64,000 nt of DNA, taken from assembly GCA_030761205.1 (NCBI GenBank), contig JAULJL010000039.1, positions 4,722,001 to 4,786,000 on the forward strand. The letters run 5' to 3'. This stretch comes from Fremontodendron californicum (taxonomy: Eukaryota > Streptophyta > Magnoliopsida > Malvales > Malvaceae). The notes under the pieces were generated by a model that was not told the origin of the DNA, did no database searches, and saw nothing but the letters and a program-made list of their open reading frames with translations. Made by a program: the position numbers and the translations under genes. Positions 45,185 through 58,013 of this stretch are shown here, one piece after another; the stretch's first letter is position 1, and every line of letters starts with the position of its first letter.

Positions 45185-48100
45185 TGGTACTCCGAGACTT
45201 AGTCTAAAAAGCAGACAGAAAAAGTCAAACTCGTAAAAAAGTCAACCTTGAAAAAGTCAACCTCTAAAAATTCAACTACTAAAAAAGTCAACCCACTTTA
45301 AAAATCAAAATTTGAATTTCAATTGAAAGATGGTGAAAGAATTTTAATAATCCAAGGTCTACATTGAAAGATATGGAGGTCGGAAGTTGGGTTACTGAAT
45401 CTCAGTGGAAAGGAAACCCTAATTCGGGAAATTTGGAGAAAAGTATTTGAACGATCAAATTGGTCAAAATTGAAGATCCCAAATGAAAGACAAGCACTAC
45501 TACGGGTAATGGAGAAGCTACTTGAAAGAAAAACAGAAAGAAAAGTCAATTCGGAAGAAAATCGAATTAGGGTTTTTGGTGGATTTTGGTGAAATTAGAT
45601 AAAACTACAAAAACAGAAGAATTACAGAAATGGTCTGATTCGATAAAACTAAAGCCCATAATTGATGAGGAGTATTAAACAAGGTCCAAGGCTCAGTTTG
45701 AGGAAAATCTGAAAATTAGACTTGTTTTGAGCAAAATCGGGTTTCGGAGGCAAAAGGGCAAAATTGAAAAATTTGAGAAAAATAGCAAATGACCTCCAAA
45801 AATTCTGAAAATTTGTAGATGTCATTCTTAAATCATTTCGAAGAGATTGGTAAAAGAAAATCTTAACTCGGAGTTCGTTTGTAAAATGGCCAAATCTCGG
45901 GTCCATTATGCAGTAATTCAAGCAGATAAATCTTGGAAAAATAGTAAATGAGCTCCAAAAATTCTAAAAATTTACAGATCTCATTCTTAAATTATTTGGA
46001 AGAGATTGTCGAAAGAAAATATTGACTCGGAGTTCGTTTGCAAAATGACCAAATCCTGGATCCATTATGTAGTAATTCAAGCAGATAAATCTTGAAAAAA
46101 TAGTAATTGAGCTCCAAAAATTCTGAAAATTTGCATATCTCATTCTTAAATTATTTGAAGAGATTGGCAAAAGAAAATCTTAATTTGGAGTTCGTTTGCA
46201 AAATGGTCAAATCTCGGGTCCACTATGCAATAATTCAAGCAGATAAATCCCGAAAAAATAGAAAATGAGTTTAAAAAATTATGAAAACTTTCAGATCACA
46301 CTTTTTAATTATTTGGAAGAGATTGGTGAAGAAAAATTTAGATTTGGAGCTCGTTTAAAATTGGTGAAAGTTCAGGTGCACAAAAGGGCAATTTTGAAAG
46401 AAAAATACAAATAAATAGCAAATGGACTCAAAATTTTTTGAAAACTTTTAGAATTCAATTTTTTATTATTTCGGAAGTACTAAAAAAAGAAAATTTGAAT
46501 TTGGAGTCCGTTTGCTATTTATTTAGGTTCGGGGGTCAAAAAGATCATTTTATCGAAGAAACCGAAAAAGACAAATTTGTAATTAAGAAAAATATGAAAG
46601 AAGAAGGAATTGCTGGGATTTTACCTCCTTTGATCAGCCAGCATAGAGGAGAAGAAGGAAGCTTGATCAATTTAATTCTTTAGTCACTATCAAGCTCACA
46701 TGCTACCACTAGTACCTTGCAAATGATCCCCACTTCATCCAATGGCTTAGGTGCCTTGTAGAAAAGTTGAATACACCATTCAATGGTTGAGATTAAATAC
46801 CAAGATGATATTTTTATTTGTCATGAAAGAACCCTCATCTAATGGCCAAGAATGAAAGAACACAACTCATCTAAAGGTGAACATCCATTTGGCCAAGCAA
46901 GGAAGTGCATGAGATTGTTCATTTTCATCTAATGGCTTAGGCCATGTACAAGGGCTGAGTATACATGTTAAGGGCTGGGATTAAATGCCAAGATGACATT
47001 TTTATGTTGTCATGAAAGAATCCTCATCCAATGGCCAAGAATAAAAGAGCACAACCCATCCAAGGATAAGCACTCAAAGGGCCAAGCAAAGGAGTGCATG
47101 GGATTGGTCCTCTTTTTTATCTAAGGGCTGAGGTTATTACAAGGGCTGAGTATACATCTTAAGGGCTGCTATCAATTGGCAAGATGACATTTTTATGTTG
47201 TCATGAAAATATCTTAATCAAAGGGTCAAGATTGGAGGAGAAAAAGTGCAAAAAACCATTTAATGGTAGGCATGCCATTCGGCCAAGAGGAAGGAGGAAA
47301 GGGAATGTTTTATTTTTTTCCATATAGGTTGATCATTTAGGAGTGAAAGTCAGTAGCTAATTTAGAAAAGAAAAGGTTTTTGAAAAAGAAAAGAAAAGCT
47401 TTTGTTAAGGTAGCCATTCTACCATTGCTACTACATTTTTTTTTTCTTCTTCTTCTTCTTCTTCTTCTTCCTCATGCTTTATTTCTTGTTTTCCATGTGA
47501 TTTCCTATAATTTTTTTACATCTTTCTTGTTATTCTTGCTTTTCAAAAAATAAATAAAACAATGGTTAAGCTTCATGATCTTGATGAAAATCAAGTGATA
47601 ATGGTTAGGGTGGGCTTTGTCCAATATACCAACCATGGAGCTCATCTCCATTTTTTTTTTACCTTAGTTATTTTTTTTAATGATTTCGAGATTGAAAAGA
47701 CTTCATGACCTTGATGAAAATCAAGAGATAATGGTTAGGGGGGCTTTGTCCAATGTACAAACCATGAAGCTCATCTCTTTGTTATTTATTTGCTTACTTT
47801 AACTTGCTTACTTTTATTATTGTTTATCTTTATGTATATTTATATTCTTGTTAACCATCTTGTTCTTTTGACTCATGTCATATTTTTGCATCTTGGGGCT
47901 ATTGTCATATAGTTTAGGCCATTTCTATTTTTCATATCATATTTCATAGCATTTAGTTAGGTCATTTTACATGACATTTCTCACAACACTTTGGTTCCTA
48001 GCCCATTCGACCATGTGAATTTTCTCTAAGCTTTAGGTCATTTTTCTAGGCCATGATATTTGCTATTTCATTTAGACATCTAGGTCATTTTACATGTCAT

Positions 48101-50533
48101 TTAGCTTTAGGCCATTTTTTATTTATTCCATGTCATTTTACATGTGATTTAAGCATTAGGCTATTTTCATATGCTATGTTGTTTTTCCATGACATTTAGA
48201 CATTAGGCCATTTTCATATGCCATGTCATTTCCCATGTCATTTAGGCACTAGGCCATTTTCATATGCCATGTTATTTTTCCATGTCATTTAGATACTAGG
48301 TCATGCATATTAAGTTAGGGTAGCATTTATTGTCATGCAAACTCATGCTAGGCATTTAGGTTATTTATGCCATGCATTTTCCATATCACTAGACTTTAAG
48401 CCATGCATTTCATGCATTCACTTTGCTGCATTTTCATGCATTCCATGTTATGCCACATGATTTATGACTTAGGCCAATTAATGGCTCAAAGTCATGCTCA
48501 CTTGAGCATACTTGTGGAAAATTAAATGGTTGTCAAATTGATTATTCTACCTTTGTGATTTTTTTTACTTAGACAATTTTTGTCCAAGGTTTTTAAATAT
48601 TTTAGCTACTGTTTGTAGGTCTTTAGGATAATCTCCAACAATTTTATTTTGATTTTTAAATGACTTTATCAAAGGCAAAAAAATGTGTTTTGGCAAAACA
48701 ATTTTTCACCCAATACTCGTACTTTCTCGATTTTTCTGGGCAGTCATCTTTAATAAAAATATTAAGCCAATTTTTTCTCGTGTAGTTTTACATGTTCTGA
48801 GTCTCCAATATTTTTTAGATTTTTTTGAATTTTTAAAAATAGGCTAAAAAATCGTGTGTCAAAACCGGACAGTAGAGGCAGATTTGAATTCAAAAGAAAA
48901 ACAATGGTTGAATTGTGGCTAAGGCATTTAGAAAGGGTTGGTTAGAAGCTTTAGCTACTGTCTTAGGATAATTTCTAAGCCTTTTTAAACTTTAAAAATG
49001 ATTTTATAAATCTCGAGTTAAGGGTGGTCAAGTCCGGAATTTAAAACTTAGAAAATTAGAGCAATTTTAAAAGGGTTTGGTAGGGGTTTTAATCTTCATT
49101 CAAGTTTTTCTTCAAAATTGTTTTCAAACAATCACAAAGTTTTGTTTTTAGAAAATCTAATTTGACATATTTTCCTAATTATCTTTTTAGATATACAGAT
49201 TTCTTTATTTAAAGGAAAAAAATATATTTTCATGTATTGCATTTTTCATGTCCATGCATACTATATAATATGTGATTTTTGATAATTTCTATGATATTGT
49301 TATTATTTTGATTTATTTTATGGTGTTATGTTGTTTGTTATATGTCTTTGAATATTATATGTTATTCTATGCTTTTTATTTAGTTATTCATTTTTGTCAC
49401 ATTATTTAGCATATGTTATGTTCATACATTTTTATTTTATTTTCATGCATATTTTATGATAGCATTTTTTTATGTTTCATGTCATTTCATGTTACTTAGA
49501 TTATATTTTATGTCATTTAGATTATATTATTTAGAATATGCCATGTCATTCAAAATATGCCATATCATTTACTTTCGCCATGTCATGTAAATCATTTTAT
49601 TCCATTTAGAATATACCATGTTACTTAGGTTATTTCCTTTCATATAGAATATATTATGCCATTTAGGACATTTCATTTCATTTAGAATATTAGGTTATTT
49701 AAATTATTTCTTCTCTTATGCTATACCTTTTGAATTATGTCATAACATTTAGGTTGTATTATATTATCTAGATTTTGCTATGTCATTTTATTTATGTCAC
49801 ACATGTTCATATTCTTTTTTTAAAATATTTTCTTAAAAAACAAAGATAATGATTTTCAATAAAAATAAAGATATTCCCGAGTTAAAATGATTCAAGAGTT
49901 CTTTACCGGGTTTGTTGGAGGGAATATCATCAATTATCATTAATAAAGGAATATATTTCTTTCAAAAAACGAGAATGATTCGAAAAGTTTTTCAAATAAA
50001 TAAAAAATTTATATATTTGCCGATTTTTTCGGAGAATATAGGAAAATTTTGAATTAATAAATTCCGGATCATTTTTAATTAAAAATGAAATTATTTTTCT
50101 TTAAATTGGGAATTAATTTAAAACACCAAATTTGAAACAAACTTTTTACCGAGACTTGAGATAACACACGATTAATAAGGTACCATTTTATACGGGTGTT
50201 GTGGGGGTGCTAATCCTTTCCCGCACGTAATCGAGTTCCGAACCCGATTATTTGATTTTCTCTGGTTTAAAACGCAGACTTGAAATTGGTTTTAAAAAAT
50301 ATTTTAATTAATTTTAAAATGTTTTACAAAATCGGTTTTTAATAGGTGGCCGATCACACCTAGCCAAAAAAGATTAGTGGCGACTCCATATCTTTTTCGA
50401 GGTTATTTTCAAACCTTGATTTATTTTCAAGAGGAATTAAGTCATCTTTTCCTCTATTTTCTCAATGTCACGCTTAACGAGTAATAAAGTCTTGCGATGA
50501 GACTAGACTCGTTATTTTTTTTAGGTTGCGACA
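45185..50533 (+). repeat. Ogre-type 5' LTR
   Basis: Ends 'ggttgcgaca' at 50533, three bases before the primer site. The last ~500 bases match 1-491 and the last ~3.3 kb match 492-3683. It contains 159-bp tandem repeats near its start and CATG-rich tracts at about 47.9-48.5 and 49.5-49.8 kb. Length about 5.3 kb if it begins TGGTACTCC at 45185; long LTRs are typical of Ogre. Confidence 0.7.
45784..46575. repeat. five ~159-bp tandem repeats in the LTR
   Basis: Units start at 45784, 45943, 46102, 46260 and 46417 with 'agcaaatgacctccaaaaat' or variants and contain 'ggagttcgtttgcaaaatgg'. Divergence grows from the left to the right units. They lie in the 5' part of the LTR. Confidence 0.88.
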
Positions 50534-50536
50534 GCT

Positions 50537-50555
50537 TGGCGACTCCGCTGGGGAC
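50537..50555 (+). other. Ogre primer-binding site (tRNA-Arg)
   Basis: TGGCGACTCCGCTGGGGAC follows the LTR end after three bases. It is complementary to the 3' end of plant tRNA-Arg (…CCCCAGCGGAGTCGCCA), the primer known from Ogre/Tat elements. Confidence 0.85.
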
Positions 50556-51604
50556 CTTTAGAGAGTCAAGCCTAGAATTAGTCGTGTGTTATCAAAGTCT
50601 CGGTTTTGTTGGTTTTTACTCGGTATTTAATTTTAATTCTCATTTTTTTTAATAAAAAAAATAAAGAGAATTTTGAAAATAATAAAATGTTTTTGGATAT
50701 GGTCATTGTCATATGCATGCATGTTATTATTTGTTCTCTGGTTATTTTGTTGCGTATATTTATATGTTTGCTTGACTGATGCTTTACATTGTTTGATTTT
50801 AGTGGGGTATTTAGAATAAGGGGTGTAGAATAAGTGGTGACAGGTTTGTTCTATTCCTCCGCACATACTACATTTGCATAACATGAACCCTCTACCCGGG
50901 TTCCATCCTTTTAAGTGGGAGTAAAGTAACTACGCCTTCGTGATGATCCTCCGTATGGGCTAGTGAAACACTTTCGGAGTATAAAGTACCTAATACCTTC
51001 GTGATAATCCTTCGTATGGGCATAAGAAAATATACTCTAACGAATTGAACCTGCTTTTATCAGGGCTCCTTACTAGTCTTCACAGGCGATAGTGAGGAAC
51101 AATTCGGGGCCTTAGAACCAATTCACCTTCATGGAGTGAACCTAGGCGAAGCGATGCCGGATTTCTGTTAGATACCCGAAGTTTAAGAACACATGGAGGA
51201 ACATTTCCAACCTTTTACCACCTTTCTATATGTTAGATTTTACAAATTGGGTGATGATGAACGAACATCATATCGCTCGTAATAAAATTTATTATTTTAT
51301 CCCAAAGGCGTCATAATGCCGAAACTTTGTTAAAAGTTTTTGGACATTTAAAAAAAAAGTATGTTGTTATTTATGTTATATTTGTGAATTCATTTCTTTA
51401 CTAATCTATTTCATTTTGTTTGTTTTCTTTGACATGCATCATAGAAACCATCATACACTTGAAGTTTATTGGCCTCAGAATAGTCATCAACCCAAAGGAC
51501 TTTCATGGAGTGTTAGGTTATTTCAATAATAAAAGATCATGCAGTAGTTAGGGCACGGTCGTAGAAAGATCAGAGGGAGAATGGTGATTGCCTGAAGAAA
51601 AATT
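50556..51604 (+). other. untranslated leader of the Ogre-type element
   Basis: No gene. It contains two direct copies of a segment starting 'ccttcgtgat.atcct.cgta' (about 50935 and 50996). The copies are separated by about 60 bases. Confidence 0.6.
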
Positions 51605-53222
51605 GTGTCAGTATTGTCGGAATGGGTCAAAGTGGATTTTAGACAGAATAATCTTCGAGGGTTAACCGACATTTGGAATCAGTGGAATGTATCAGAGAAA
51701 GAAGCCTTCACTCAGAAATATGGAGATATAACACTCTTAATTCCGATTAGGGTCAATAGTGGGTTGATTCAGGCTATGGTACAGTTTTGGAATCCTACTT
51801 ATAGATGTTTTACTTTTAACAAAGAGGATATGACCCCACTTATTGAAGAATATTCAGCACTGTTACGTATTGAATGTCCTAATCCTGATCGGTATATTTG
51901 AAGGAAGTGAAACCTTCAGGTTTTAAGAGGAAAGTGGCTAGGATCATAGGAATGGATACAAACAGGAATGGATACAACATGGGTTGAATGTCATGTGGAT
52001 ACAAAGCTAATAAATGGATGCATTCCGTGGGAAACTCTCCGACAATTGATATTGGGTTATTCCGATAAAGAAAAAGCCAGGGACATCTTTGCTCTAGCCA
52101 TCTACAGATTAATCATATTCCCAAAGATATTGGGTCATGTGGATATAATCGTGTTTGATTTCTTTGAAAAGTTGGAACAAAAGATCAACTCATCTCCGGC
52201 CATCATGGCTGAAACTATCCGATCTTTGAATTTTTGTAAAAGGGAAAGACAAGAGAGAATCAAGGGGTGTGTACAACTCCTTTATATTTGGATTCAAAGT
52301 CACTTTTGGAAGATAGAAGAGGTTTCCTTCAAACTGTATATGAAGTCTTTAGTTTCGATTAGGGAATTCCTTCGAAATGATTGGCCTGAAGACGGAGATG
52401 AAGAGAAATGGGTCAGCATGTTCCGGAATCTAAAAGGGGAGATGGTAACTTGGAGAGCTCCATGGATGGTTCTTATGCCGATTATGTATAAATGTGGGGA
52501 AAACCAGGGGGTTCAACTTCTCGAAATTTGGGGGTTTATGAGTTATGCACCTTTGTTGGTGCAAAGACAGGTTAAGTCTTGACAATTCACACCCGCAACT
52601 CATAAGCTAGGATTGTCAGAGTTCACTTATGGAGAGGATGGGTATTCTAGAAAGGTGCAGGCAGTGATTGAAGCATGGAAGAAAACTCACCGGATAAAAG
52701 TGGCCCGATATGCCGACATCGTCACACCTGATTACATGGTATGGAGGGAATTAAGGGTTAATGATAGGTTATTGACATCAGATGGGGAAGAGGTCCAGTT
52801 CATGAATCCGTCACCAAAAGAAGCGCCATCAGAGCTAGAAATTGCAAGGGCAGAATTCAAAAAAGGCCCAAATGAGCAAAGAAATTGCCTGATTGAAAGA
52901 AGAGCTTAAGAACATGAAAAATAGAGAATCAGCTGGGAAAGAGAAAAGGAAAAAATCAAGAGAGAAAGGGACACTGTCAAGGGAGATATCAGGGATTTGC
53001 ACTTGGAAAACAAAAGGTATCGCTTGGAGCTCAGATTTGAAGAGACACTCAAGACTTCCAGGGAATGAGAGCAAGAGGTCAAAAACCTCAAGAAGGAGAG
53101 TAACTACTGGAAAGAGAGAGCGAAGCATGAAGAAGCCCGAGCCAATCAATTGGAAAAGAAGGCTAAAGAAAGCTTACACGGTGATGCTTCTGCTGACATG
53201 TCAAGGGGTCGTGAACAAGTAG
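51605..53222 (+). pseudogene. Ogre ORF1 (DUF7745-like), broken
   Basis: Function unknown; ORF1 ahead of gag is a hallmark of Ogre elements. Pieces: 51605-51901 (VQFWNPTYRCFTF and EDMTPLIEEYSALL, the conserved start of the plant DUF7745 family), 51968-52582 (KARDIFALAIYRLIIFPKI and WRAPWM segment) and 52613-52909, then a charged, Lys/Glu-rich coiled-coil-like tail in another frame to 53222. There are stops at 51899 and 52580, a frame change near 52890, and no ATG at the beginning (the listed start is GTG, with a TGA just upstream). Cannot be expressed as one protein. Confidence 0.8.
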
Positions 53223-53830
53223 TGGTCAGATTGAAGAGCATGGCAATCAAAAGGAGACTGTGAAAGAAAGTCCAAGATCCGAGGAAGTTACTATAGGACT
53301 AATTTTGTAATAGCACTCTGAAAGGCGAATTATGGACTTATCTTAGACAGTGATCTTTTTATTCTATCTTTGATGTATTTAGTTTCAGAAAATCAATGAA
53401 AGACCGTTCGGTTGAAATTATTCTGGGGCCAATACTTCCAAATGCATTCATATTTTATATATTTTGTTTGTTCATTCATACATTTACTCATATTTATAAT
53501 CATTCATTTTTGAAATTCATTCATATTCATACACTTAACCACTTATTTATTACTTTTACTTGTTCATGCATTCAGATTCATACGCTTAACCACTTATTTA
53601 TTCATTTTGCTTGTTCATTCATTTATTCTTTTGTGTTCATATACGTAGTCATGTACTTATTCATTTTATTTGATTCATTCATTCACATTTAGTCATTCAT
53701 TCATTTTTAATAAAAAAATTAAAAAAATTATTTCTAATTCATGATTTTCAAAACTAAAGGTACAATTGGTTGTACTCAGAAAGAATCAGATTTTTGACAC
53801 CCTTACAATACTCGATCTCAAGCCAGATCT
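53223..53830 (+). other. spacer between ORF1 and gag
   Basis: AT-rich, with irregular 'tcattcat' repeats at about 53465-53710. No gene seen; the small frame here is an artefact of these repeats. Confidence 0.6.
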
Positions 53831-56140
53831 ATGGAGAACGATCAGCTTGATAGAATTGAAAGAATGGAAAGAACTCAAAGGGAACTGCATGAATAGTTGG
53901 CTAAGTCTCAGGAGGAGTCACGAGAACAGATGACTAAACTCATGGAAATGATGAGTGCCATGATGAAACAAAAAGGGCCGGGAGAGAATTCGATCATCGG
54001 GAAAAGGGTGGTAAATGAAAATGATCAACTTGAAAACATACAGCAAAAGGGCCAAGAGCTGCCAATTGGGGCAGCCTTCTATGTTTATATCCAGCCAGCT
54101 GCTGAGGCATAAAACTATGTTCCCGAAAAAGGTAATATGGGAGCTGACCTAAATAATATTAACGTTCCAGACTTTGAGGAACTAGCTGAAAAGGAAAAAA
54201 CAAAGATAATTGAGCTGAAGAGGGTTGAAATAGTAGAATCCCAGAAAAAATATCAACGGCTGGAGGAGAGGCTGAGGCCGTTGAAGGGGCGGAGTTATTT
54301 GGCAGTCTAGATGCCAAAGAGATAAGTTTAGTACACGATCTGGTAAATCCCCTAAAGTTCAAAGTACCAGACTTTGAGAAATATAATGGGACTACCAACC
54401 CATCAGCACATCTGACCATGTACTGCAGAAGAATGACGGGGCATAATGATAATGAAAAATTGCTTATCCATTGTTTCCAAGATAGCTTGACAGGGTCTGC
54501 AACCCGATGGTACAATCAACTGAGTCGTAGCAAGATTTGTTCATGGACGGATTTAGCCAGGGCTTTCATGGAGTATTATAAGCATGTATTTAATATGGTA
54601 CCTGATAGGCTGTCACTACAAAACATGGAAAAGAAGACTACTGAGAGTTTCAAGAAATACTCGCAAAGGTGGAGGGATCTGGCTACACAAGTGCAACCTC
54701 CTTTAACTAGCAAAGAAACTACAGTGCTTTTTATCAATACCTTGAAAGCACCCTATTATGATAAATTGGTGGGGAGTGCCACTAAGAACTTTGTAGACAT
54801 GGTGATATCCAGGGAGATGACAGAGTCTGCCATTAAGAATTAGAAATTGGAAGGGGGTGAGTCTGCTACTCCGAAGAAGGTATTCCCTGCTAGGAAGAAA
54901 GAGGAGACCCACACAGTTAGTATCAACCAATATCCATATGCACCTCTTACATGATATACACCTCCCAGGCCCTACACTCCTCCGACATCTTATGCACCTC
55001 TTACACCCTACACCTTATCCGGGGTATAATCCCAATGTGAATCACCTTACCTAAAATCCATTCCCTTATACCAATATACCACAATAGCCTTTTCCAACCG
55101 GCATGTCCCCACAAATAAACCTCCCTCGAAACACTATCCCAAACACTCAAGGTGCTGGATGCAATGATCAACGTTCACCAAGGAATGATCAGAAACCCCA
55201 ATTTGATCCGATTCCTACGACCTATGGTGAGCTATATCCCAAATTGTTGCAGAGTCAACTTGTTGCACCTGTATACCTTGAACCTATGACACCACCATAT
55301 CTAACATGGTACAACGCAAATGTTAGCTGCGCATATCATGCAGGGATTCAGGGGCATTTGACTGAGGACTGTATTGCCTTTAAGAAGAAATTCCAAAGTT
55401 TGATTAATACTAGGTTGTGAAGTTCGAGACAAGGAATGGGCTGAATGTAGTAGGAAATCCATTGCTCGAGCATGCTGAGAATTGGGTAAATGCGGTATTG
55501 ACAGGGGAAGAAAAAAGGTTGAAAAGGCATGTTAGTGAAGTCAAGACTCCAATGATTAAAGTGTGGGTCAAAATGATAAAAACATGAATGGTGAAGGATA
55601 GTGACAGTTTAAAAATGGTTGCAAACAAGGTGGAGAATTGGTGCCCGTTCCATGGATGTAAAGGTCATATCATATAGGAATGTGGGGACTTTCTGGCTAA
55701 AGTCCAAAAGTTGATGGATGAGGGGGAAGCCCAGTTTTACGAAGAAATAAAGGAGGAAGTGGAGGTTATTGAGAATACAGCTGGCTACAGGATAGGAAGA
55801 CCTTTGATCATCTATTACGATGAACCAGAGAAGACTACTCCAGTTGTTGAGAAAATCGCACCTAAGCTAATCATAGATTTGCCTGCTTCCTTTTCGTATA
55901 AGGAAAACAAAGCTGCACCATAGAAATATGACTGCGACATGTTTATGCCAGGGTCTTCGAGTCAGCAAGATATCACAAGTGTGGGGCACTTAATACGAAG
56001 TGGAAGGTGTTATGCTCTTGAGGCTGTTGAACAGGGATTAACAGAAAAAAATGGAGGAATGGACAAAAGGAAAAAAGTAGCTGAACCAATCCATATTGAG
56101 ATGGATTTGTCAAAAGAAGTAGAAAGGGGGGTCAGCCTCG
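53831..56140 (+). pseudogene. Ogre Gag, broken
   Basis: Structural protein for particle assembly. An ATG at 53831 opens a coiled-coil-like N-terminus (DRIERMERTQREL) that meets TAG at 53894. The capsid part (Retrotrans_gag) is best seen at 54418-54843: LLIHCFQDSLTGSATRWYNQ and YSQRWRDLATQVQPPL. The C-terminal part at 55103-55420 contains a C-x-x-H...H-x4-C motif (CAYHAGIQGHLTEDC), and another CPFHGCKGH piece lies near 55640. Stops at 54110, 54841 and 55418 and a frameshift near 54290 break it. Fragments 55711-56184 link to the protease. Confidence 0.85.
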
Positions 56141-57190
56141 GTGAACAGGATAAAAGAGCCGGTGAACGAGAAGGAGGCTTGTGAGTTTTTAAAATTCATA
56201 AAGCATAGTGAGTATAGTGTGGTTGAGCAATTGCAACGCCAACCAACAAGAATCTTCATCTTATCTTTGCTATTGAACTCGAAGCCACACAGAAATGCCC
56301 TGTTGAGAGTGTTGAATCAGACATATGTGGCTAATAATATATCGGCAGAAAAATTAGACAGGCTGGTGGGAAACATTACGGCAGACGACCATATATATTT
56401 TAGTTATGATAAAATACCACCCAATGGTATTGGGTCAACAAAGGCTCTTCACATAACAACCACTTGTAAGGGGCATATATTACCGAGGGTGTTTCTGGAT
56501 AATGGTTCTTCATTAAATGTAATGCCTTTGGCAACCCTGTCTAAGTTGCCAGTTGATATTTCTTATATGCTGCCAAGTTGCATGGTGGTTAGAGCTTTTG
56601 ATGGTACCAGGAGAGATGTAATGGAAACTATTGAGGTTTCTCTAGAGATAAGCCCATGCACCTATACGGTGAACTTTCAGGTCATGGATATTAATCCGTC
56701 CTATAATTGCTTGTTGGAAAGGCCGTGGATACATTCAGCAGGGGCTATATCCTTATCTCTCCACCAAAAGCTAAAACATGTGATGGAGGGGCGTTTGGTC
56801 ACTGTATCAGGAGAAGAGGACATAATAGCCTCTGCATCTACTAAATCTCCTTATGTTGAACCCAATGAAGATGCCGTTGAATGTTTCTTTCGGTCTTTGG
56901 AGTTCGTAAATACGATTTTCATTGCTAAAGGACGAAAAATTCCAAAACCAAGGTTGTCCAAGAACACAAGGTTGGGAGTGAGGACTACCGTAGAAAAGAG
57001 CTGCAGGGCTGGTAAAGGTCTCGAAAAGTATCTTCAGGGGATGGCCTGGGCAATTGAAATAGTGGGAAAGAAGGATCGGTTTGGCTTAGGATATCTTTCG
57101 AAGGCCCATGAGAAGAGGAAACAAATTGAAAAGAACCGAAAAAGGAGGATGGCCCGTCTCGCGTGTATGATATTGAGTGGGAGCCTATGA
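56141..57190 (+). pseudogene. Ogre aspartic protease region with G-patch-like tail
   Basis: A 349-codon open stretch in a frame shifted relative to the Gag end. The SEYSVVEQL and PHRNALLRVLNQTYV segments are typical of Tat-lineage pol starts. The retropepsin active site reads DNGSS (from about 56500), and NCLLERPWIHSAGA follows. Near the end KDRFGLGYLSKAHEKRKQ resembles the G-patch stretch often found after this protease. Normally it releases Gag and Pol; here it lacks an intact upstream frame, so function is unlikely. Confidence 0.82.
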
Positions 57191-57673
57191 CATTCCCACC
57201 AATCCTTCACAGCTTTCGCTCGGCCGGTTTTCTGTTTGGAGAAAAGAATTCAGATGATGTACTTATAATGATTGAGCAAGCCTTCGAGAGATTCTAGGTG
57301 AATAGGGATGAGCAAATACATGATATGGAGATCTGCATGACCAGGGAGGAAAGAATTGAAAGTGAGAATGCTTACTGGATGGTTCGACCTTGTCCACCAG
57401 GATTAGAATGACCATTGGAGTGCAACCGAGCTACCCATAGTCTTTAGGTCTATTCCAACGTAATGCTTTTAAACAAATCTTAAATATATTTGCCCAAAGA
57501 TATTAAGAATTTCTTTTGTAATGGGTTTTTGTTTAAAAGTTTTCATTCAATAAATAACAAACACGATGCATTTCCTCCATATTAATGTGTACATATTCTT
57601 TCATTTATGCTATTTATTTTGCTTTCATTGTATATATGTTTGCTTATATTGTTTCTTCCCCACCTATTTACAG
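57191..57673 (+). other. Ogre protease-RT spacer, probable intron at its end
   Basis: Coding resemblance fades, and a pyrimidine-rich stretch ends in 'ttcttccccacctatttacag' at 57673, a good plant acceptor site; coding resumes right after it. Ogre elements are known to splice an intron at this place. The donor could not be fixed; 'ctag|gtgaat' near 57295 is one candidate. Confidence 0.5.
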
Positions 57674-58013
57674 GTTTACGGATGCGAAATATGAGGACGT
57701 TCCTGTTAGTTTTGAGAGACCTATTTGCACGGGTGATTTTGAGGCCAATTAAGATATTGAGGATTATGGTCTACCTCCAGACTTATTAAGAAAAATAGAA
57801 CAAGAAAAGAAACAAGTACTTCCTCATGAGGAGTTATTGGAATTGTTAAATTTGGGAAGTAGTGAGGAGATAAAAGAGGTTAAAATCGGGACTACATTAT
57901 CGTCATCAATAAAGGGTGAATTGATAGCCTTGCTCCAAGAATATGTAGATGTATTTGCATGGTCATACCAAGACATGCCGGGTTTGGATCCAGACATTGT
58001 GGTTCATAAGCTC
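57674..58013 (+). pseudogene. Ogre reverse transcriptase N-terminus, cut off
   Basis: The frame after the acceptor reads YEDVPVSFERP and later LIALLQEYVDVFAWSYQDMP, the conserved segment just before the RT palm in Tat-type elements. A TAA-type interruption near 57786 is absent in this frame; the small frame at 57607-57789 is a shadow. It ends at 'DIVVHKL' where the Athila-type LTR starts at 58014. All catalytic RT residues would lie beyond the insertion, outside the window. Confidence 0.8.

Larger units (their letters stand above)
45185..58013 (+). mobile_element. decayed Tat/Ogre-type Ty3/gypsy retrotransposon (interrupted at 58014)
   Basis: Very long LTR, tRNA-Arg primer site, an additional ORF1 ahead of gag, then gag, protease, an intron-like gap and the beginning of RT: this is the distinctive Ogre layout. 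Gag, ORF1 and pol contain many stops and frameshifts. The rest of pol and the 3' LTR are not in the window because an Athila-type element sits in RT. The left boundary (TG at 45185) is a guess. Confidence 0.85.
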
